Of a DNA stretch of 43,451 bases, positions 33,653 through 40,381 are shown in pieces. A program made the position numbers and the translations under genes. The notes beneath the pieces were generated by a model that was given only the letters and a program-made list of their open reading frames with translations, was not told where the DNA came from and ran no database searches. Within the stretch, counting starts at the first letter, position 1. The number at the start of each line of letters is the position of its first letter. Origin of the DNA: Modestobacter italicus (GTDB taxonomy: Bacteria > Actinomycetota > Actinomycetes > Mycobacteriales > Geodermatophilaceae); assembly GCF_019799965.1 (NCBI RefSeq), contig NZ_JABGCJ010000012.1, positions 1 to 43,451 on the forward strand, read 5' to 3'.

Positions 33653-34111
33653 ATGAGCACCCCGCAGCCCCTGGCCGACACCTGGTTCACCCGCGACCTC
33701 CCCGTCCTGCGGGCGATCGTCCGGCTGATCGACGAACCGCCGCACGGCAGTGCGCCCTACCTGGGGGCGGTGGTGCCGGCCAGTGGCCTGCCCAAGCCGC
33801 AGGTGGTGTCGGCGGCCAACGCCCTGGTCACTGCCGGCTACGCCGAGGCGCTCACCAACCACGCCGGTGAGATCGTCCGGTTCACCGCGGTGTCCGGAGA
33901 GGCCCGCCGGCTGACCGGGCTGTGGCCGACCCCGCAGAGCGAGTGGGAACGGCTGGTGGAGCAGGCACAGGCCCGGGCTGCCGGCGCGATGACCGACGTC
34001 GAGCGGGACCGTTGGCGGGCCTTCGCCGACGCCGCGGTCGCCGTGGGCCCGGACGACGGCGCACTGCTGATGTCCGCGCTGATCGGCGGCTACGTCCCGC
34101 GCGCCCGCTGA
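33653..34111 (+). CDS. Small protein, possibly winged-helix (MarR-like)
   Basis: A 152-aa soluble protein. The first ~85 residues have the pattern of a winged helix-turn-helix: helices WFTRDLPVLRAIVRLIDEP and LPKPQVVSAANALVTAGY, then a hairpin-like AEALTNHAGEIVRFTAVSGEARRL. The C-terminal part is helical (EWERLVEQAQARAAGAMTDVERDRWRAFADAAVAVG). DNA binding is a guess from this pattern; no named family is recognised. ATG 33653 has GAGAGG about 4 nt upstream. It stands alone, ended by a strong hairpin. Confidence 0.75.
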   Translation: MSTPQPLADTWFTRDLPVLRAIVRLIDEPPHGSAPYLGAVVPASGLPKPQVVSAANALVTAGYAEALTNHAGEIVRFTAVSGEARRLTGLWPTPQSEWERLVEQAQARAAGAMTDVERDRWRAFADAAVAVGPDDGALLMSALIGGYVPRAR

Positions 34112-34142
34112 GGCGCCGCTCGCCGGGCACCGCCGCCGAACG

Positions 34143-34184
34143 CGACAGTGCCCCCGTCCGGTTTCCCGGGCGGGGGCACTGTCG
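34143..34184. terminator. Bidirectional terminator between the wHTH-like gene and csp
   Basis: A 19-bp stem from CGACAGTGCCCCCGTCCGG (34143-34161) to its near-perfect complement (34166-34184), one U-G wobble, loop TTTC. It lies between convergent genes. There is no U-tract. Confidence 0.85.
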
Positions 34185-34224
34185 GTGGTTCAAAGGGCTG
34201 CGTTCAGCACCTCGGTCCGGGAGA

Positions 34225-34428
34225 TCAGACCGGGTTGACGTTCGCCGCCTGCGGGCCCTTCTGGCCCTGCTCGATGTCGAACGAGATGCGCTGGCCCTCA
34301 TCGAGCGAGCGGTACCCGCTGGTCTGGATGGCCGAGTAGTGGACGAAGACGTCCGGGCCGCCGCCGTCCGGGGTGGCGAAGCCAAACCCCTTCTCCGCGT
34401 TGAACCACTTCACTGTTCCTTCGGGCAT
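34225..34428 (-). CDS. cspA: Cold-shock protein
   Basis: A 67-aa single cold-shock domain that binds single-stranded RNA/DNA and acts as an RNA chaperone. It begins [18 protein letters not shown] with RNP1 (KGFGFA, 13-18) and RNP2 (VFVHY, 27-31), then the usual [26 protein letters not shown] 34428 has GGAG 8 nt upstream. The leader is ~60 nt and contains an imperfect hairpin (GGCCCTGC / GCAGGACC on the transcript), which could affect translation with temperature. A constitutive role is as likely as cold induction. Confidence 0.96.
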   Translation of the reverse strand: MPEGTVKWFNAEKGFGFATPDGGGPDVFVHYSAIQTSGYRSLDEGQRISFDIEQGQKGPQAANVNPV

Positions 34429-34495
34429 TGCTCGCTCCTAGCTGAGGTCGTGCGTCGGGGTCCTGCCAGAGCGCAGGGCCTTCCCGACGAAGAGA

Positions 34496-34526
34496 ACCCT
34501 AGCGGCTCGGAGGCGTTCGTGGGCAA
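34496..34526 (-). promoter_or_regulatory. Probable csp promoter
   Basis: On the minus strand there is TTGCCC (34526-34521), a 19-nt spacer and TAGGGT (34501-34496). The start would be near 34489, giving a ~60-nt leader. Confidence 0.45.
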
Positions 34527-34569
34527 CTCGGGCTCCAGAAGATCGCCGGGCGCGCCCGATCGGCTCCGG

Positions 34570-34637
34570 CCGGAGGGGTCAGGGCGGTCGGTCCGGAGGG
34601 GTCAGAGCAGTCGGTCCGGAGGGGTCAGAGCAGTCGT
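34570..34637. repeat. 23-bp tandem repeat, three copies, spanning a stop codon
   Basis: The unit CCGGAGGGGTCAGAGCAGTCGGT and variants occur at 34570-34592, 34593-34615 and 34616-34637 (last unit one base short). Read on the minus strand each copy contains a TGA; the rightmost copy carries the stop of the membrane protein gene. Confidence 0.85.
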
Positions 34638-35050
34638 CCGGGCGGGTCCCCGGCGTCCCCGGGCCAGGTCCGCGTGGCGTGGCCGGCGCCGGCGTAGGGG
34701 TGTCCGGCGGGCGGCCCGGCGACCCGCGCCGCCGGCAGCGCGAGCGGCTCCCGGCCCCGGGGACCCGGCCGCCACGACGGGACGGTGATCGTCGCCGGCG
34801 CGGCCCACTGCTCAGCGGCCAGCCGTGCCTGCTCCAGCCGGGTGGCCTGCAGGTGACGACGCCAGCGGTGGCCCAGTAAGTCACCGGCCACCAGCACGGC
34901 GACCAGGACGGCGACGGTGAGGAACGCATCGGCGAGCGCGGTGGCCACGTCCAGCGGCGTGATCTCCGGCCAGCTGACCTGCTCCAGCTGGTACCCGACG
35001 ATCTCGATGACGACGTACACCGCGCCGTACACCAAGAGCGCGACCCGCAT
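34625..35050 (-). CDS. Small membrane protein, unknown
   Basis: A 141-aa protein with two transmembrane helices at about 2-19 (ALLVYGAVYVVIEIVGY) and 38-57 (ADAFLTVAVLVAVLVAGDLLG), a basic helix after the second (RWRRHLQATRLEQARLAAEQW), and a Pro/Gly-rich cytoplasmic tail. ATG 35050 has GGAGGAG about 7 nt upstream. Its stop lies in the 23-bp tandem repeat, so the final residues may vary between strains. The gap 35051-35177 towards the LysR gene holds nothing I can name. Confidence 0.7.
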   Translation of the reverse strand: MRVALLVYGAVYVVIEIVGYQLEQVSWPEITPLDVATALADAFLTVAVLVAVLVAGDLLGHRWRRHLQATRLEQARLAAEQWAAPATITVPSWRPGPRGREPLALPAARVAGPPAGHPYAGAGHATRTWPGDAGDPPGRLL

Positions 35051-35177
35051 GACCCTGCTCCTCCGCCTGCTGCCGTGGACCCGATCGAACGGTTCCCCAA
35101 CGACAGGTGCTGCTCTCCACCCGAGCCTGGGCGCCGGCTGTGCGGTGCGGGGCCACCCCAACGGGTGAGCCGCTGGG

Positions 35178-36032
35178 TCAGCCGCGCTGGTACAGCTCGG
35201 TGAGCAGGGTGGTGGCGGCGGCCGACGCCGGGTGCGGGTCGTCCCGCCACCAGGCCAGCCGGACGGCGACCGGCTCGGCGTCCCGGATCGGCCGGTAGGC
35301 GACACCGGGGCGGCGGTACTGGGCGGCGGTGCTCTCCGCGGTGACGCCCACGCAGCGCCCGGTGGCGATCACCGTCAGCCAGTCGTCGACGTCCTGCGTG
35401 TGCTCGACCACCGGGCGAGCGCCCTCCGGCCACAGCTCGGGGGTCGTCGTCCCGGTCCGTCGGTCGACCAGCAGCGTCCGTCCGACCAGGTCGGCCATCC
35501 GCACCGACCGGCGGCGCGCCCACGGGTCGTCGGCCGCCACGGCGCACAGCCGCCGTTCCACCCCGACCAGCGCGCTGTCGAACCGCCGCGGGTCCGGGGT
35601 GAGCCGGACGACGGCCAGGTCGCAGGCGCCCTCGGCCAGGCCGGCGGTGGGGGAGTTGGTGCGCACCAGTTGCAGCTCGGTCTCCGGGTGCTGGGCGGCC
35701 CAGCGGCGCTGGAAGTCCAGGGTGTGCCGGCCCATCGCCGACCACGCGTGCCCGATCCGCAGCCGCGTCGCCCGGCCGGCTGCCTCGGCCACGAGCTGGT
35801 CGGCCTCGGCCAGCAGCTTGCGGGCGCGGGGCAGCACGCGCTGCCCGGTCGCGGTCAGGGACACCTCGCGTGCCGTGCGGCGGAGCAGGCGGGCGCCCAG
35901 CTCGCCCTCCAGCGCGGCCAGCGTGCGGGAGACCGCGGCCTGGGAGACCCCGAGGGCGATGGCGGCGTCGGTGAGCGTGCCGGCGTCCACGATGGCGACC
36001 AGGCACCGCAGGTGGCGCAGCTCGAAGCTCAT
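35178..36032 (-). CDS. LysR-type transcriptional regulator
   Basis: A 284-aa regulator. The N-terminal winged helix is MSFELRHLRCLVAIVDAGTLTDAAIALGVSQAAVSRTLAALEGELGARLLRR; the substrate-binding domain starts near residue 90 (ATRLRIGHAWSAMGRHTL). ATG 36032 is preferred to the more upstream GTG. It is divergent from the EamA exporter with only 68 nt between start codons, the usual arrangement for a LysR regulator and its target. A T-N11-A dyad covers its start. Inducer unknown. Confidence 0.92.
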   Translation of the reverse strand: MSFELRHLRCLVAIVDAGTLTDAAIALGVSQAAVSRTLAALEGELGARLLRRTAREVSLTATGQRVLPRARKLLAEADQLVAEAAGRATRLRIGHAWSAMGRHTLDFQRRWAAQHPETELQLVRTNSPTAGLAEGACDLAVVRLTPDPRRFDSALVGVERRLCAVAADDPWARRRSVRMADLVGRTLLVDRRTGTTTPELWPEGARPVVEHTQDVDDWLTVIATGRCVGVTAESTAAQYRRPGVAYRPIRDAEPVAVRLAWWRDDPHPASAAATTLLTELYQRG

Positions 36033-36046
36033 ACATGGAGCGTATG
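36030..36046. promoter_or_regulatory. LysR-type operator (T-N11-A dyad)
   Basis: CATAC-N7-GTATG contains the T-N11-A core (T36032, A36044). It overlaps the LysR gene start codon and lies 55 nt before the EamA start, fitting autoregulation and divergent control. Confidence 0.5.
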
Positions 36047-36066
36047 CATGAGCCGGACATTGCATT

Positions 36067-36094
36067 TTGCGCATCCAGGTTCGCGGGTCAGGGT
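36067..36094 (+). promoter_or_regulatory. Promoter of the EamA gene, leaderless type
   Basis: TTGCGC (36067-36072), a 16-nt spacer and CAGGGT (36089-36094), then 6 nt to GTG 36101. Confidence 0.4.
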
Positions 36095-36100
36095 CGAGAC

Positions 36101-37069
36101 GTGCCGACCACCTCGCCGCTCCACCAGCCCGTGACGCCGCTGTCCCCGGCAGGGGAGCGACCCGCGGTGCCGGTGGTGGCCGCCGGAGCCGGGGTCGGGG
36201 TGGCGCTGATGCTGGGCAGCGCGCTCTCCAGCCAGGTCGGGGCGGCCGTCGGCGCGCTGGCCTTCCCGGCGATCGGTGCCCTCGGCGTGGTGGCCGTGCG
36301 GCAGTGGGTCGCCGGAGCGGTGCTGTCCGTCGTCGTCCGGCCGCGGCCGTGGCGGCTGACCGCCGCCCAGTGGCGGCCGGTGCTGCTGCTGGCGGTCGTG
36401 TCCTCGACCATGAACCTGTCGCTGTACGCCGCGGTCCACCGGATCGGGCTGGGTCTGGCCGTGACGCTGGAGTTCCTCGGCCCGCTGGCGGTCGCGCTGG
36501 CCGCCTCCCGCCGCCGGGGCGACCTGGGGTGTGCGCTGATCGCGCTCGCCGGGGTGGTGGTGCTCAGCCGGCCGCAGCCGACCACCGACCGGACCGGCAT
36601 CGCCCTGGGGATCCTGGCCGCCGGCTGCTGGGCGGCCTACATCCTGGTCAACCGGGAGCTGGGGGTCCGGGTCCCCGGCGGCACCGGCCCGGCCACCGCG
36701 GCAGCGGTGTCCGCGCTGGCCTTCCTGCCGATCGGGGTCACCGTGCTGGTGCGGCACCCGCCCTCGCCGCAGACCGTGGGACTCGCGGTGACAGCCGGCG
36801 TGCTGGCCTCAGCGGTGACGCTGCTGGTCGACCTCGTCGCGCTGCGCCGGGTGCCTGCCGGGACGTACGGCCTGTTCATGAGCGTCAACCCGGTGCTCGC
36901 CGCGGTCGTCGGCCTGGTCGTCCTGAGGCAGACGCTGCCCTGGGAGTCCTGGCTCGCCATCGCCGCGATCGTCAGCGCCAACGTGGTCAGCCAGCTGCTG
37001 GCCCGCCGCAGGCCCCAGCGCCTCGACCGCTCGGGCCGCCGGGTCAGAGGTTCAGGACGGCGCCGCTGA
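36101..37069 (+). CDS. EamA/DMT-family exporter (RhtA-like)
   Basis: A 322-aa integral membrane protein with about ten helices forming two EamA repeats (first around 25-145, second around 155-300). Motifs resemble RhtA-type amino-acid/metabolite exporters: SSTMNLSLYAAVHRIGLGLAVTLEFLGPLAVAL and GTYGLFMSVNPVLAAVVGLVVLRQTLPWESWLAIAAIVSAN. The start GTG 36101 is supported by the -10 spacing. The 3' end overlaps the convergent GAF-ANTAR gene by 26 nt. Likely controlled by the divergent LysR regulator; substrate unknown. Confidence 0.88.
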   Translation: MPTTSPLHQPVTPLSPAGERPAVPVVAAGAGVGVALMLGSALSSQVGAAVGALAFPAIGALGVVAVRQWVAGAVLSVVVRPRPWRLTAAQWRPVLLLAVVSSTMNLSLYAAVHRIGLGLAVTLEFLGPLAVALAASRRRGDLGCALIALAGVVVLSRPQPTTDRTGIALGILAAGCWAAYILVNRELGVRVPGGTGPATAAAVSALAFLPIGVTVLVRHPPSPQTVGLAVTAGVLASAVTLLVDLVALRRVPAGTYGLFMSVNPVLAAVVGLVVLRQTLPWESWLAIAAIVSANVVSQLLARRRPQRLDRSGRRVRGSGRRR

Positions 37070-37754
37070 TCACGGCATCGACCACCTGCCGGAGCGGGAG
37101 CCCGCTGCGGCGAGCGTGGGTGCGCATCAGCGTGAAGGCCGCGTCCACCCCGACCCCGGACCGCTCGGCCAGGATGCCCTTGGCCTGCTCGACCCGGATC
37201 CGGCTGGTCAGCGCCTCCTGCAGCTGCTCGGCCAGCTGCTCACGTGCGTCGAGGACACGCTGCTGCACGATCGCGACGGTCGCCACGTCGGCGAGCGCCC
37301 GGGCCAGCTTCATGTCGGCGGCACTGAGCGCCCCCGGAGCCACCCGGAAGACGTTCAGGGCGCCGATCACCTGGGTCTGCAGCCGCAGTGGGATCGCCTG
37401 GGCCGAGGCGAACCCGGCCTCGGACAGCCGCGCGGTGAAGGTCGGCCAGGCGCCGCGCATGGCCGCCTCGTCGACCTTGGTGACCTGCTCGCCTGTCCGG
37501 AAGGCGTCCAGGCAGGGGCCCTCGTCGTGCTGCAGCTCGAAGAGCTCGACCAGCCGGGTGTCGTGCGTGGAGGCGGCCATCACCTCCAGCCCGCCCCGTT
37601 GGTCGGCGAGCATGATGCCGCCCGCATCGGCGTCGACGAGCGCCACGGTCCGCTCGACGAGGGCGTGCAGGAAGTCGATCAGGTCGAAGTCGTCGACCAG
37701 CGTGCCGGCCAGCTCCACGAAGGTGTCGGCGATCAAGAGCTCACGTGCCGTCAC
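37044..37754 (-). CDS. GAF-ANTAR domain protein
   Basis: A 236-aa signalling protein. A GAF sensor domain (about 15-160; VDADAGGIMLADQRGGLEVMAASTHD, HDEGPCLDAFRTGEQV, AIPLRLQTQVIGALNVFR) is followed by a C-terminal ANTAR RNA-binding domain (about 172-230; ALTSRIRVEQAKGILAERSGVGVDAAFTLMRTHARRSGLPL). ANTAR domains bind dual hairpins in nascent RNA to block termination. Its GTG overlaps the stop of the upstream GAF-ANTAR gene (GTGA), so both are made from one mRNA. Ligand unknown. Confidence 0.92.
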   Translation of the reverse strand: MTARELLIADTFVELAGTLVDDFDLIDFLHALVERTVALVDADAGGIMLADQRGGLEVMAASTHDTRLVELFELQHDEGPCLDAFRTGEQVTKVDEAAMRGAWPTFTARLSEAGFASAQAIPLRLQTQVIGALNVFRVAPGALSAADMKLARALADVATVAIVQQRVLDAREQLAEQLQEALTSRIRVEQAKGILAERSGVGVDAAFTLMRTHARRSGLPLRQVVDAVISGAVLNL

Positions 37755-38554
37755 GACGACTCCTCGGCTGGGTCGGGAGCGCCCGGAGCGGTGCCGGGGC
37801 TCGTCTGGACGGTGCCCGCGGCACTGTCGTCGAACCGTAGTCGTCGCACCACCACGTCACCGGCGACCTCGAGCACCGATCGGTCGGCGCCGAAGGCGTG
37901 GCCGCGCAGCCGCAGCAGCGCCGTGGCGAGATCGACCCCGAGCTGGACGGAGATCATCCCGGCGGCCTGGTGCACGACCGCCCGGCGGTCCACGACCTCC
38001 ACCCGGTCGGACTGGTGCAGGCGATCCGGTGACCGGGTCCGCGCGCCGTCCTCACTCTCCACCCGGTCGTACTGGAGGTGCAGGAGGACCGCGGTGGCCG
38101 CATCGGCGAAGGAGAGTGCGGCGGCGTACTGACGATCGCTCAGCGGGCCACGGCTCCCGTCGTAGAGGTCGAGCACCCCGATGCCGACGGCACCGACCTG
38201 CAGCGGGAAGGCGAACGAGGCGAGCACCCCGCGTTCCGTGGCGCCGGCGGTGAACGCAGGCCACCGGCGATCGGCCTGCCGCGACAGGTCGGGCACCAGC
38301 ACGGGGCGGCCGGAGGTGATGGCCTCGGTGCAGGGCCCCTCGCCGAGGAGGAACTGCAGGTCCTCCATCTCCTGGGCGTGCCCGTCGGTCGCGGCGAGGA
38401 CGCTGCCCACTGTGGCCGTGCTCATCACGGCCAGACCGACCCCGCTGACCAGCGTGGCGGTCCGGCAGCGGTCCACCAGGTGGCCGGGCCACGTCGTCAC
38501 CGGTCCGGCACCGGCGAGGCCGGCGAGGATGTCGGCCGCCCCGGGTGGGGTCAC
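37751..38554 (-). CDS. GAF domain protein with ANTAR-like C-terminus
   Basis: A 267-aa paralogue of the next gene. GAF domain (about 25-165; GLAVMSTATVGSVLAATDGHAQEMEDLQFLLGEGPCTEAITSG, FAFPLQVGAVGIGVLDLYDGSRGPLS). The ANTAR-like C-terminus is more diverged (VVHQAAGMISVQLGVDLATALLRLRGHAFGADRSVLEVAGDVVVRRLRF). A Ser/Pro-rich tail follows. The start GTG 38554 is 28 nt after the STAS stop and has no strong ribosome binding site, so translation may depend on the upstream gene. Confidence 0.88.
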   Translation of the reverse strand: MTPPGAADILAGLAGAGPVTTWPGHLVDRCRTATLVSGVGLAVMSTATVGSVLAATDGHAQEMEDLQFLLGEGPCTEAITSGRPVLVPDLSRQADRRWPAFTAGATERGVLASFAFPLQVGAVGIGVLDLYDGSRGPLSDRQYAAALSFADAATAVLLHLQYDRVESEDGARTRSPDRLHQSDRVEVVDRRAVVHQAAGMISVQLGVDLATALLRLRGHAFGADRSVLEVAGDVVVRRLRFDDSAAGTVQTSPGTAPGAPDPAEESS

Positions 38555-38582
38555 GGCGTCTGGCCTGCCGAGCGGGCCCCGC

Positions 38583-38918
38583 TCAGGGGATGTCGTCCAG
38601 GTGCCGCAGGGTCCGCCGGACGGTGCTGTCGGCACACACCACCTCGAAGACGGTGTCCCGGGTGCGTGCACGGTTGCGGGCGGAGACCAGGACGCGCAGC
38701 GCCGACAGGCTCAGGAAGGTGACACCCTGCAGGTCGATCACCAGCCGCACGGGGTGCTCGGTCCAGGCGTCGGTGATCAGCTCGGCCAGTTCGTGCTGGC
38801 TCCACCAGTCGACCTCGCCGAGGACCACCACGTCGACGCGGCCTCCGGGGAGGGGCGATGTCCAGCCGGTGAGCAGGACCCGGGGCGAGCTGGGAGGGGT
38901 GGACTGCGTCTTCGTCAC
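38583..38918 (-). CDS. STAS domain protein (anti-sigma factor antagonist-like)
   Basis: A 111-aa STAS protein. After ~25 flexible residues the domain reads GGRVDVVVLGEVDWWSQHELAELITDAWTEHPVRLVIDLQGVTFLSLSALRVLVSARNRAR. The usual phospho-Ser position lies in the LSLSAL segment, which differs from the common DSSG. Such proteins sequester anti-sigma factors when unphosphorylated. It is the first gene of an operon with two GAF-ANTAR proteins. GTG 38918 has GTGAGG 6 nt upstream; GTG 38930 is the alternative. Confidence 0.88.
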   Translation of the reverse strand: MTKTQSTPPSSPRVLLTGWTSPLPGGRVDVVVLGEVDWWSQHELAELITDAWTEHPVRLVIDLQGVTFLSLSALRVLVSARNRARTRDTVFEVVCADSTVRRTLRHLDDIP

Positions 38919-39237
38919 GGCCGACCTCACGGTAGAGAGAGGCCGGGTCCGGGGCCGCTCGGTCCGGTGACCGAGCTCGCACTCTGCGCACGACCATAGC
39001 GTGGCGGTCCCAGGACGGGAAGGGCCTGCTCGGCTGCCCGGCAGCGTTGGACAGCGGAGGGCGCCGGTGGGGCAGGGCCTGGCGGTCACCCCGGATCCGG
39101 TGGCGCTGCCGGAGACGGCAGCGGCCGGTCCGTGCGCCCGACCGCCGCCGCTCGGCGTCGCACCGACGCCCCGGTCGACCGGCAGCGCGCTGGGGCCCTC
39201 GTCCGAGGTCGGGTGACGCAGGGCCGGGCAGCAGGGG
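38919..39237. other. Intergenic region between Prim-PolC and STAS operon
   Basis: 319 nt without a convincing gene. A minus-strand TATGGT (38998-38993) could be the -10 of the STAS operon, with a leader of about 70 nt; its -35 (TTCCCG) is weak. A second candidate -10 (TACCGT, 38934-38929) lies nearer the start. I see no clear terminator for the polymerase gene. Confidence 0.4.
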
Positions 39238-40299
39238 TCAGGGTGTGGGTGTCTTCTTCGCCCGGCTGGGCTGCACCCGCATCGGCTCGCCGGGCATCTT
39301 CGGGTAGTCGGGGGGATAGGGCATCTCGCCCAGCCCGAGATCGCGTTCCTGCCGGTCGGCCAGCTCGACCAGCGGGGTGATGTCGAAGGCGTGGTCGGCC
39401 AGCCCGGCGTGCTTGTCGCCCACCTCGCGGAAGCGCGCGGGCATGGTGCGCACGTCGAAGTCGAACGGCGAGACGTCGGGCAGCTCGTCCCAGTCGACCG
39501 GGGCGCTCACCGGCGCGTGCGGCTTGGGCCGGATCGAGTAGGCGCTGGCGATCGTGCGGTCCCGGGCCATCTGGTTGTAGTCGATGAAGATCTTCTCGCC
39601 GCGCTCCTCCTTCCACCAGTTCATCGTGACCCGGTCCGGGATGCGCCGTTCCAGCTCGCGGCCGAAGGCGATCACCGCCCGGCGCACCTCGGGGAAGGTC
39701 CAGCGCGGCTGGATCGGCACGTAGACGTGCACGCCCCGGCCGCCGGAGGTCTTCGGCCACCCCTCCATGCCGAACTCGTGCAGCAGCTCCCGAACGTGCG
39801 GGGCCACCCAGACGGCGTCGGAGAAGTCGGTGCCCGGCTGCGGGTCGAGGTCGATCCGGATCTGGTCGGGGGACTCGACGTCGCCCTTGGACACCGGCCA
39901 GGGGTGGAAGGTCAGCGTGCCGAGGTTGGCGCACCACGCGACCACGGCGACCGAGTCCGGGGCGATCTCGTCCGCCGTCCGGCCGCTGGGGAAGGTGATG
40001 TGCGCGGTCGGCACCCACTCGGGGGCGTTCTTGGGCACCCGCTTCTGGTAGAACGCATCGCCGGTGTTGTCGGCGCGGGTGGACATCCGGGCGCCCTCGA
40101 AGACCCCGCCCGGCCAGCGCTCCAGCGTGGTCGGCCGGTCCCGCAGCGCGAACAGGATGCCCTCGCCGACGGCGACGAAGTACTCGACGACATCGATCTT
40201 GCGGACGCCCAGGTCCCCGAAGTACGGCTTCTCCGGGCTGCTCACCCGCACCTCGTGCCCGTCGAGCTCCAGGACGACGGCGTCCTTGCTGCTGGCCAT
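39238..40299 (-). CDS. Prim-PolC-like DNA primase/polymerase (LigD polymerase-domain family)
   Basis: A 353-aa archaeo-eukaryotic primase-superfamily polymerase. The catalytic acidic motif is RIDLDPQPGTDF, the nucleotide-binding motif is KTSGGRGVHVYVPI, and the third motif is IFIDYNQMARDRTIASAYSIR. It lacks ligase and nuclease domains. Stand-alone proteins of this size paired with LigC are Prim-PolC in mycobacteria, linked there to gap filling in base-excision repair; stand-alone LigD-type Pol domains in end joining are the alternative. ATG 40299 has CGGAG about 5 nt upstream. LigC lies two genes upstream on the same strand. Confidence 0.9.
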   Translation of the reverse strand: MASSKDAVVLELDGHEVRVSSPEKPYFGDLGVRKIDVVEYFVAVGEGILFALRDRPTTLERWPGGVFEGARMSTRADNTGDAFYQKRVPKNAPEWVPTAHITFPSGRTADEIAPDSVAVVAWCANLGTLTFHPWPVSKGDVESPDQIRIDLDPQPGTDFSDAVWVAPHVRELLHEFGMEGWPKTSGGRGVHVYVPIQPRWTFPEVRRAVIAFGRELERRIPDRVTMNWWKEERGEKIFIDYNQMARDRTIASAYSIRPKPHAPVSAPVDWDELPDVSPFDFDVRTMPARFREVGDKHAGLADHAFDITPLVELADRQERDLGLGEMPYPPDYPKMPGEPMRVQPSRAKKTPTP

Positions 40300-40319
40300 C
40301 GGGCTCCGTCCGGGTCGGG

Positions 40320-40365
40320 GCACGCGGGGTCGCGCGTGCTCTGGCGGGCCAGCCTCGGGCCCGCC
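40320..40365 (-). terminator. Double hairpin after the peptidase gene
   Basis: GGCGGGCC (40343-40350)/GGCCCGCC (40358-40365) with a 7-nt loop, then GCACGCG (40320-40326)/CGCGTGC (40333-40339) with a 6-nt loop. Placed between the peptidase stop and the Prim-PolC start, it should separate the two transcripts. Confidence 0.6.
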
Positions 40366-40381
40366 GGTCAGCAGCGCAAGG

